A stretch of DNA of 51,158 nucleotides from Solibacillus merdavium. Lineage in GTDB: Bacteria > Bacillota > Bacilli > Bacillales_A > Planococcaceae. This document shows positions 44,889 to 51,158 of the stretch, one piece after another (within the stretch, counting starts at the first letter, position 1; each line of letters begins with the position of its first letter). The DNA is taken from positions 1 to 51,158 of the forward strand of contig NZ_JACSPW010000020.1 in NCBI RefSeq assembly GCF_014836935.1, read 5' to 3'. The notes below the pieces were generated by a model. It searched no databases. It was not told the DNA's origin and was given only the letters and a program-made list of their open reading frames with translations. The translations under genes and the position numbers were made by a program.

Positions 44889-46199
44889 TTAGTCACGAGC
44901 ACGTGTAATAAGACGTATTGGAGTTCCTTCGAAGTCGAATGTCTCACGAATACGGTTTTCCAAGAAGCGCTCGTATGAGAAGTGCATCATATCAGGTTCA
45001 TTTACGAATACAACGAATGTTGGTGGTTTAATCGCCACTTGTGTTGCATAGTAAATACGTAAACGACGCCCTTTATCTGTTGGTGCTGGATTACGTGCAA
45101 TGGAATCTTCAATTACTTCATTTAAAATAGATGATTGGATACGCATCGCGTGGTTTTCACTAACACGCTTTATAATAGGTAAAATATTGAGTACACGTTG
45201 TTTCGTTTTTGCCGAAACAAAAATGATTGGTGCATAATCTAAGAACAAGAAATGCTCACGAATTTGTTCTGTGAATAAGTTCATCGTTTTCTCGTCTTTT
45301 TCAATTGCATCCCATTTGTTTACAACAATAATTACTGCTTTACCAGCTTCATGTGCATAGCCTGCGATTTTTTTATCTTGTTCTTGAATGCCTTCATCTG
45401 CATTCAGAACAACTAAAACAACGTCAGAACGTTCGATTGCGCGCAGTGCACGTAGCACAGAATACTTTTCTGTTGTTTCATAGACTTTCCCTTTTTTACG
45501 CATACCCGCTGTATCAATAATGACATAATCTTGCCCATCATGTGAGTACGGAGAGTCAATTGCATCTCGAGTTGTCCCTTGAATTTCACTTACAATAACA
45601 CGCTCTTGGCCTAAAAAGGCATTTACAAGTGAAGATTTCCCAACATTTGGTCGCCCAATTAATGAGAATTTAATCGTATCTTCATCGTATTGCTCTTCAT
45701 CTGGTTGCGGGAAGTGTTTTGCACATTCGTCCAATAAATCCCCTAAGCCTAAACCGTGCGAACCTGAAATTGGCCAAGGCTCACCGAAACCTAATGAATA
45801 GAAGTCATAAATCATATGACGCATATCCGGGTTGTCGACCTTATTAATTGCTAATACAACCGGTTTTTTTGTTTTATATAAAATTTTAGCTACTTGCTCA
45901 TCTGCAGCTGTTACACCTTCACGACCATTTGTCATGAAAATAATAACGTCCGCCTCATCAATAGCGATTTCCGCTTGCTGGCGAATTTGCTCTAAAAATG
46001 GCTCGTCCCCAATTTCAATACCACCAGTGTCGATAATATTAAATTCATGTGCTAGCCAATCAGCCGAACTATAAATACGGTCACGTGTTACACCTGGAAT
46101 ATCTTCCACGATCGATACACGTTCTCCGACAATTCGGTTAAAAATTGTCGATTTACCTACGTTCGGACGTCCTACGATGGCGATTACTGGTTTTGTCAT
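44889..46199 (-). CDS. der: Ribosome-assembly GTPase Der (EngA)
   Basis: Essential 50S biogenesis factor with two GTPase domains in tandem. 436 residues: G1 GRPNVGKST (~10-18) with NKVD, second G1 GRPNVGKSS (~184-192) with DTAGMRKKG and NKWD, and a C-terminal KH-like domain. All switch motifs intact. Confidence 0.98.
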   Translation of the reverse strand: MTKPVIAIVGRPNVGKSTIFNRIVGERVSIVEDIPGVTRDRIYSSADWLAHEFNIIDTGGIEIGDEPFLEQIRQQAEIAIDEADVIIFMTNGREGVTAADEQVAKILYKTKKPVVLAINKVDNPDMRHMIYDFYSLGFGEPWPISGSHGLGLGDLLDECAKHFPQPDEEQYDEDTIKFSLIGRPNVGKSSLVNAFLGQERVIVSEIQGTTRDAIDSPYSHDGQDYVIIDTAGMRKKGKVYETTEKYSVLRALRAIERSDVVLVVLNADEGIQEQDKKIAGYAHEAGKAVIIVVNKWDAIEKDEKTMNLFTEQIREHFLFLDYAPIIFVSAKTKQRVLNILPIIKRVSENHAMRIQSSILNEVIEDSIARNPAPTDKGRRLRIYYATQVAIKPPTFVVFVNEPDMMHFSYERFLENRIRETFDFEGTPIRLITRARD

Positions 46200-46349
46200 C
46201 TGTACTTCATCCTTCCAAACTCTTGTCTTTCCGTATTATACACGAATTTGACTATTATATCATTTTTTCACAACATTCTAAATGGAATTATTGTATGTTC
46301 GGCTTGTTAGTATATTTTGTTTTCGGATGAAGTTGTAATACTCAGAGAT

Positions 46350-46670
46350 TTATTCTTCACTTAATATCACTTGAATCCTATATTCTTTTAATTGAGTATT
46401 GATTACCTCAAAAAATTTCAAGCAATTCTCGGGGGCTTTATATTTTGTACTTACCTCAATAACGTAATATTCAAATGCTGTATCCGGGTATGTTTCTGAA
46501 TACTGATTTGATTCGATAAAGGCTAAATATGCATTAATTTTTTCTTGTAAAAGAATTAAATGCTCCTGTTCATTGTTCCAATCTAAATGATCTGCGAGCA
46601 TCAACATTAAACCTTGCCCATCTTTACTCATACCCATTGCATCAATTTTATTCGTTTCTATTATAGACAT
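46350..46670 (-). CDS. DUF6572 domain protein (immunity-type)
   Basis: 106 residues, acidic, soluble. The N terminus with TNKIDAMGMSKDGQGLMLML, ADHLDWNNEQEHLILLQEKI and NAYLAFIESNQYSETYP fits DUF6572, a family found among polymorphic-toxin immunity loci. AGAGG lies ~8 nt upstream of the ATG. No cognate toxin is adjacent. First member of the immunity-like cluster after der; base composition is AT-richer than the housekeeping genes. Confidence 0.7.
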   Translation of the reverse strand: MSIIETNKIDAMGMSKDGQGLMLMLADHLDWNNEQEHLILLQEKINAYLAFIESNQYSETYPDTAFEYYVIEVSTKYKAPENCLKFFEVINTQLKEYRIQVILSEE

Positions 46671-46724
46671 AGTAGTGTCCTCTCTTTTCGGGTCATATAA
46701 TCCATATTCGTAGGATATTTTTGC

Positions 46725-47858
46725 CTAACCGTCCAACCCAATGTTTTTCCTTTTTAGATTAAGTACATCTGATATCCCATATTCATCGAATGTTTCTATT
46801 AAATAATCAGATCCTTTTTGTAAAGCTATCTGTCTTTCTTCTTCATAAATGGGGAGTAGAGTAAAGAAATCAATTACTCTATTTACCGAATCAATAAAAC
46901 GTCCTGCTTCAGTTTCCTTTAACAATATACATGATAAGGCTGTATTAGCAGCGAATGGCATGGGAGGTTCCCCGTTTGGAAGAATGACCCCTGCCTCTAG
47001 CCATCCATCATAGGAATGGGGAATATGAGCGACCATTCTCAGCCATTTTAAAGGCCAATAATGATTATTGTTCGCCATGTCATCTTTCCTGATTGGCCAA
47101 TTCGCAGGTAACTTGAGTACTAATTCCGCGTACTTAACGCCAGTACTTTCTTCTGTTTCGTCCATGGCTACATCACTCATCCCTGTAGTCACAAGCGTGA
47201 TAAAATCTTGTTCTTTCGTTGGCAGTATAATGTGAATATGAACCGCTACCTTACTGCCAGGGACAATTTCACTGATTGTCTGATAAATGGGTCCGAAATG
47301 TTCTCTTATGTAATCCAACATCTCAGTTGTTTCATTTTGTGCAGTATCGTTATACACTTCTTTTTTAGCAGAACCCAATAAGATTGCTATTTCTTTTTGC
47401 CCTCGTTCATGTGCAAATGCTAATGCATCCATATTTTTCATAGATTCTCCTGTGTACTTAACATGAATATCAATGCCATTTTCAATGAGAAGGTTGACAA
47501 TATCTATATGTCCACCAAGAATAGCAGCAAATAATGGGTTCCTTTCTGGTTCGCTCACATCCATTTCAGCTCCACTAGACAATAGGCATTCAACAATGTC
47601 AAGATGTCCTTTTGAAGCCGCTTCGTTCATTGCTCCACCACCAAAAACACCGCCGCGTCTATTGATGTCAGCACCTAAGTCTATCAGTCGCTTGACTATT
47701 TCAAGCTTCCCATGTTTAGCTGCAACATGTAGCCAAGTCCCAAATGGTGTAACTATATTCATGAGTTCCATATCAGAACCAATTAACTCGACTACTTTTT
47801 CAACATTATTTTGTTTGATAGCTGTACGAATTTCTTTGGCTAGTTGTATATTTCCCAT
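46725..47858 (-). CDS. Ankyrin-repeat plus SUFU-domain immunity-type protein
   Basis: 377 residues. The N-terminal ~165 hold four ankyrin repeats (e.g. GTWLHVAAKHGKLEIVKRLI, DLGADIN, GHLDIVECLLSSGAEMD). The C-terminal ~195 match the bacterial Suppressor-of-Fused domain: FITLVTTGMSD, AELVLKLPANWPI and WPLKWLRMVAHIPHSYDGWL. Both domains are known as immunity modules in polymorphic toxin systems; a fusion is less usual. The ribosome-binding site AAGGAG sits in the 3' end of a degraded toxin-like frame just upstream, suggesting this was that toxin's antidote. Confidence 0.75.
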   Translation of the reverse strand: MGNIQLAKEIRTAIKQNNVEKVVELIGSDMELMNIVTPFGTWLHVAAKHGKLEIVKRLIDLGADINRRGGVFGGGAMNEAASKGHLDIVECLLSSGAEMDVSEPERNPLFAAILGGHIDIVNLLIENGIDIHVKYTGESMKNMDALAFAHERGQKEIAILLGSAKKEVYNDTAQNETTEMLDYIREHFGPIYQTISEIVPGSKVAVHIHIILPTKEQDFITLVTTGMSDVAMDETEESTGVKYAELVLKLPANWPIRKDDMANNNHYWPLKWLRMVAHIPHSYDGWLEAGVILPNGEPPMPFAANTALSCILLKETEAGRFIDSVNRVIDFFTLLPIYEEERQIALQKGSDYLIETFDEYGISDVLNLKRKNIGLDG

Positions 47859-47862
47859 ATGA

Positions 47863-48078
47863 TTACGATCTCCTTGTAGCGGCTAAGTCACCTAATTCTT
47901 TAAGCCTTCGGACCATGTAATATCGGTCACCGCCATGATTTTTTACTTCTTTAATACTATCTACTATTGAAGAACGTATATGTAACGGCAACTTTTCCAC
48001 CGCCCTTTTTCAAAGCCTTCTTCGTCTTCTTTACGGCGGCTTTGACGTGCTTTTTCGCTTGGGTCACGACGATGTCTT
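47863..48078 (-). pseudogene. Remnant of a polymorphic-toxin C terminus
   Basis: Two short frames on the minus strand. The upstream one reads VVTQAKKHVKAAVKKTKK then ALKKGGGKVAVTYTFFNSR before a stop; the Lys/Ala/Gly-rich stretch resembles pre-toxin linkers. The next frame reads SIVDSIKEVKNHGGDRYYMV then RRLKELGDLAATRRS and stops 4 nt before the ankyrin-SUFU ATG. The frames overlap out of phase, implying a frameshift and loss of the 5' part. No intact toxin remains. Low-to-moderate confidence. Confidence 0.45.
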
Positions 48079-48111
48079 GTTATCGATTTAACTATCCGTA
48101 TCTAAAATTAT

Positions 48112-48158
48112 AAAAAAAAATGGCGCCGGTTGAAATTTCCAACTACCACCATTTCAAC
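48112..48158 (-). terminator. Possible terminator of the PoNi-type gene
   Basis: GTTGAAAT (48129-48136) can pair with ATTTCAAC (48151-48158), or ATGG/CCAT with GTTG/CAAC inside. Nine T follow on the minus strand. Structure ambiguous. Confidence 0.5.
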
Positions 48159-48173
48159 ATTTTTTCCATTACC

Positions 48174-49403
48174 TTACTTTTCATCTAGAAGGTTAACTTC
48201 ATACATTTCCTTCATATTCATATCGATTGGTAGTAAAGCATAATAATATTGATCATTATCTACTATAAATTGAACCAATTTGGTTTTTGTAGGATTCCAA
48301 AAATCTTTTAAACTGGATTCGTATTCTTCCAAATCTTCTTTATAATCCAATTGTAATAGATAACCTTTCTCTACCATCGCAAAAACAATTAAACTCCCTA
48401 AAAGACCCTTCTGTTCATTGGCTTCTTCATACTCTTGGTATTGGAACCAAATTTGGTCTAAGCCCATCATTTTTTTGTATTTTTCATAGAAGTCACTATC
48501 AGCCATAACCTCATAATCATGGACTACTTCATTGACAAATGCATGCCATCTTGTTGGAATAATTGTTTCTAATAGCGAGTTATTTTCAATACCTTCTATT
48601 ATTTCGGTCTGTTCAATTTCCTGCTCAATGATTATATCATTGAGAGAAATCGGTTTAAATTTCATTGAATTCTTGTAATGCGCTAAATCATATGGATAGT
48701 GATTATTATTGATTAAGCTTGAATCATCCAGTTCAAGTATTTTGGCAAGGGCTGCTGTTTCAAAACTCCAAAATCCTACATAGCCAGGTTCTTTATGCGC
48801 ATTTTTCCATTCATAGTCATAATGCCCTTTAAACCACTCCTTCTCCATATACTTTTGTAATCGTTTAGAGGCTTCTTTTTTATCGGTTTGGGCAAGTTCT
48901 ATAATTTCTCTTGTTTTTGCATAGGGGTTTTCTTTATAATAGTTATTGCTGATTTTTGTGTATCCGATATCACTCGCATATAATAAATAATCAATTACTG
49001 CATCGTTTATTTCCTTTTTCTCAACCACCTTACTTAATCTTTCTATATTCTTTTTATCTGTTTCTAATAGGATTCCTAAAGAAATGGTCCAAAGCAGACT
49101 TAAATAGCCTACTTCCCTAGTTCCTGTATTCTCTAAATCATTAATTGCATTATAAAAATCTTCTTCTATTGTAGTAATTTCATCCCCTAATGAATATTTT
49201 GCCCTAATATCCTCCATCTCGTATTTAAAAGTCCTTAAATATCTTGCCTCTATAATACTTTTATTATCTTTCGATTTCCTTTGTATACCATTTTTAGTAT
49301 CTTCGTCTAAATTTTTGATATCCAACCTTTTTTCAGCAATAAATTCTTTATGATATTCAATTCCTTCTCTACATTTTTCTCCTATACATAGATGATCCCT
49401 CAT
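48174..49403 (-). CDS. PoNi-type immunity protein (DUF1910/DUF1911)
   Basis: 409 residues from the ATG at 49403 (AAGGAGG 11 nt upstream; an earlier ATG at 49436 has only 1 nt spacing). The N-terminal helical DUF1910 half includes IIEARYLRTFKYEM. The DUF1911 core has KGHYDYEWKNAH, GYVGFWSFETAALAKILEL and DDSS...YPYDLAHY, the hallmark of antidotes to PoNe-type nuclease toxins. The C-terminal ~150 residues are an extra acidic module. No adjacent toxin, so an orphan immunity gene. Confidence 0.75.
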   Translation of the reverse strand: MRDHLCIGEKCREGIEYHKEFIAEKRLDIKNLDEDTKNGIQRKSKDNKSIIEARYLRTFKYEMEDIRAKYSLGDEITTIEEDFYNAINDLENTGTREVGYLSLLWTISLGILLETDKKNIERLSKVVEKKEINDAVIDYLLYASDIGYTKISNNYYKENPYAKTREIIELAQTDKKEASKRLQKYMEKEWFKGHYDYEWKNAHKEPGYVGFWSFETAALAKILELDDSSLINNNHYPYDLAHYKNSMKFKPISLNDIIIEQEIEQTEIIEGIENNSLLETIIPTRWHAFVNEVVHDYEVMADSDFYEKYKKMMGLDQIWFQYQEYEEANEQKGLLGSLIVFAMVEKGYLLQLDYKEDLEEYESSLKDFWNPTKTKLVQFIVDNDQYYYALLPIDMNMKEMYEVNLLDEK

Positions 49404-49511
49404 TATATTTAATTCCTCCTTGCCAATTATGGCCATTCTCCAATTATTTCACCCTGAGCATTTAATCTAAATGAAACTGTTTATATTGTCCCTTTATGTA
49501 GTTACAACTAG

Positions 49512-50213
49512 TTACATTTCAAAGCCCATTACAATCCATTCATCTACATAACCCCAAAAACTTATATTATATTTGGGCTTTAATTTTGCAGACCAAAAAC
49601 TAGCATTGTTATTAAAACAATTAGTGACATCTATAGCTACGTAGCTTCCCATACCATTAGAGAAAAAACCAAATGATGAGTCTAGGTTGATTTTTATTGG
49701 TTCTTCTAAATCATCAATAATACTCCATTCGAGATCCTCGTCCCCAAGATATGTTACCGATTCAAGTGGAACTAGGCCCATTGATTCACTCGCATAGTAA
49801 TAAAAACCATCATGAATATTTTCGTAAAAACTTCGAATTGAAGCAGGTACTTTATCCCACGCCCCCTCTAATTCTATGTTTTTTTGTCCCTTATGAGGAT
49901 TACGCCCTTCGTAATATAAAATGTCTCCTTTAGAATTTTTTATAGTATATAAAATTGAATAAACTCCTCCCTCTTCCATAATCTCAATATTTATAAGATT
50001 TTGATAAAGATAGGAAATTGTTTTCCCTAATTCAGACCCTACATTTTTTTCCCATAGGCTCAAAAGTAAATTAATATTCCATTTAATATCAGCATTATAA
50101 AATAGCTCTTTCCATTCAATTGGTATTTCATTATTATTTAATCTACTAATTTCATCAACTGTTAGTATTCGAACATTTTCATTGTACTTTTTTAAATAGT
50201 TTATTTTTTCCAT
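49512..50213 (-). CDS. SMI1/KNR4 (SUKH)-like immunity-type protein
   Basis: 233 residues, acidic, no signal. The mid-region AWDKVPASIRSFYENIHDGF then YYYASESMGLVPLESVTYLG and the aromatic-rich C terminus resemble SUKH-superfamily immunity proteins, though the usual N-terminal motif is weak. AGGGAG lies 11 nt before the ATG. Grouped with other immunity-type genes in AT-rich sequence. Family assignment moderate. Confidence 0.55.
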   Translation of the reverse strand: MEKINYLKKYNENVRILTVDEISRLNNNEIPIEWKELFYNADIKWNINLLLSLWEKNVGSELGKTISYLYQNLINIEIMEEGGVYSILYTIKNSKGDILYYEGRNPHKGQKNIELEGAWDKVPASIRSFYENIHDGFYYYASESMGLVPLESVTYLGDEDLEWSIIDDLEEPIKINLDSSFGFFSNGMGSYVAIDVTNCFNNNASFWSAKLKPKYNISFWGYVDEWIVMGFEM

Positions 50214-50419
50214 TTATTAATTAGCTCCCTAATTGATTATTTCCTAACCTATAAAAAATGGCGTTTATGGTACATCGAAATTATCTATAATAAAAATTTC
50301 ACCTCCCAAACCTCATGCATAACCTAATATTAACAATTATGTATATAAAAATCAGTAACGGGATTTGTTGCTTAAGTTGAAGTAAACAGTCAAGTACTTA
50401 AAATTTCTATTTCTCGTAT

Positions 50420-50684
50420 TTACTCTATTGGATAATACTCCGGCATTGTTTCAATCCTTAGGGTATGTAAATGTCCTTCTGTTATCCTAAAGTTTTTAAA
50501 ATATATATGAATGTATACATTTTGTCACTTTCCCGCATGTGCAGATCATAGCTATATCTTCCAATATAAATCTTCATTTTCACTTTAAATTTCTACACTC
50601 CCACCATATAAACATGTAAAACGCTAAATGTGGTACATCCTTATAATCTATAACGAACTTATCTATCGAAACCTCTACTTCCAT
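50420..50684 (-). pseudogene. Cluster of short minus-strand frames, probably a decayed gene
   Basis: Three successive short frames: MEVEVSIDKFVIDYKDVPHL... (ATG 50684, AAGGGG 11 nt upstream, stop at 50580), MKIYIGRYSYDLHMRESDKM... (50577-50482), and ITEGHLHTLRIETMPEYYPIE (to 50420), each in another phase with 1-2 nt junctions. Together they look like one ~85-residue protein broken by frameshifts. The family is not recognised. The rest of the 744-bp gap (50214-50957) shows no gene. Confidence 0.3.
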
Positions 50685-50767
50685 CGACTGTTTTTCCCCT
50701 TGTATGCAAGTACTTGTATACAATTTAATACTTAGTACACTAATTAAATACCCGTATTTAAACATGC

Positions 50768-50809
50768 AAAAAAAGCACTTGTCGCCTGTTATAGACAATC
50801 AAGTGCTTT
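50768..50809 (-). terminator. Intrinsic terminator
   Basis: A ten-base perfect stem (50772-50781/50800-50809) with a run of T on the minus strand. The second of two terminators behind the partial SUKH gene. Confidence 0.75.
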
Positions 50810-50893
50810 AATTCTATTAAAACTTCTACCTATATATAATGTAACTACAAGTATTCGTTTTCTATATCTACATATTCCTCATTCCTACCGGAG

Positions 50894-50929
50894 AAAAAGC
50901 TACCGCCTGTAAAATACAGACAGTAGCTT
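50894..50929 (-). terminator. Intrinsic terminator of the partial SUKH gene
   Basis: AAGCTAC (50897-50903) pairs with GTAGCTT (50923-50929), with an inner CTGTA/TACAG stem and five T on the minus strand. Confidence 0.75.
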
Positions 50930-50957
50930 CAACAGGTTTTCTAAATTACACATTATA

Positions 50958-51158
50958 TCAATCTTTTAACGCTAATACTTCATCTCGATTATAATCAATC
51001 ATTGCCATAAAATATTCATTAAAATTCTCGAATCTATCAATTTCCTCCCCAGCGAACCAGACTACTGATCCAGGATTAGAAGAATTAGGTAGACATAAAA
51101 CAAATAAATCTTTGTCAAATTCTGTGGCTGCAATCGGCAATAATTGGTCCCGGGAAAA
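50958..51158 (-). CDS. SMI1/KNR4 (SUKH) family protein, C-terminal part (cut by window edge)
   Basis: The frame is open from the window edge (FSRDQLLPIAATEFDKD) to the stop at 50958, so the start lies outside. PIAATEFDKDLFVLCL, SVVWFAGEEIDRFENFNEYF and MAMIDYNRDE are typical of the C-terminal half of SUKH domains (hydrophobic strand, VWF strand, then the F-x-x-F helix). Belongs to the immunity-gene cluster. Terminated by the hairpin at 50894-50929. Confidence 0.75.
   Translation of the reverse strand, partial: FSRDQLLPIAATEFDKDLFVLCLPNSSNPGSVVWFAGEEIDRFENFNEYFMAMIDYNRDEVLALKD

Noticed and set aside
50685-50798. N-terminal extension of the 72-codon ORF ending at 50580
   Set aside because: Its first codons lie inside an intrinsic terminator hairpin; only the part from 50684 might be real.

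Overview
The window is about 51 kb of low-GC, Gram-positive chromosome. It carries spoIVA, trp RNA-binding protein (mtrB), a menaquinone/heptaprenyl pathway, a bacillithiol glycosyltransferase (bshA) and the qcrABC menaquinol:cytochrome c reductase. Gene order closely follows the Bacillus subtilis dinG-dapB-qcr-aro-hep-spoIVA-der region. This points to an endospore-forming member of Bacillales. The protein style, and the changes relative to B. subtilis (no bshB1, no trp operon, an inserted antiporter block), suggest Planococcaceae/Caryophanaceae near Solibacillus or Lysinibacillus; that family-level call is an inference. Almost every gene is on the minus strand. The clear exceptions are a YitT-family gene and an IS1182-type transposase remnant.

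Layout: (1) 1-8.1 kb: ypoC-nth-dnaD-asnS-aspB-tseB-dinG, ending at a double hairpin and a long inverted-repeat element. (2) 8.1-12.6 kb: an accessory insert between dinG and panD, containing a phased TTCTAAT repeat array, a probable small structured RNA, a CPA2 Na+/H+ antiporter with a hairpin in its leader, a small unknown protein, a stand-alone dihydrolipoyl-dehydrogenase-like flavoprotein and a LysM-3D cell-wall protein. (3) 12.7-19.6 kb: panBCD, birA, cca, bshA, mgsA, dapB (pantothenate, biotin-protein ligase, tRNA maturation, bacillithiol, methylglyoxal, lysine). (4) 19.7-21.8 kb: yitT and a decayed mobile element. (5) 21.8-27.9 kb: a YugP-type peptidase, ypjA, qcrABC, ypiF, reoY/ypiB and the TPR gene ypiA. 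(6) 28.2-34.5 kb: aroA-tyrA-hisC-aroH-aroB-aroC, with no trp genes between hisC and aroH. (7) 34.7-40.8 kb: cheR, two tandem paralogous small membrane coiled-coil proteins, ndk, hepT-menG-hepS, mtrB, folE, hbs. (8) 41-46.2 kb: spoIVA, a YphF-type lipoprotein, a DUF2768 protein, gpsA, der. (9) 46.3-51.2 kb: an accessory cluster of orphan polymorphic-toxin immunity-type genes (DUF6572, ankyrin-SUFU, PoNi-type, two SMI1/KNR4-type) with remains of a toxin C terminus.

Most notable observations: spoIVA appears to start at a rare AUU codon, restoring a 492-residue protein behind a strong ribosome-binding site and a SigE-type promoter; nine TTCTAAT/TTCAAAT motifs lie at 19-21 bp spacing upstream of dinG; a promoter-hairpins-terminator unit looks like a small RNA gene; a terminator-like hairpin sits in the antiporter leader; a 25-codon basic ORF is coupled to tseB; the small TM/coiled-coil genes form a tandem pair; and the right end is an immunity-gene graveyard.
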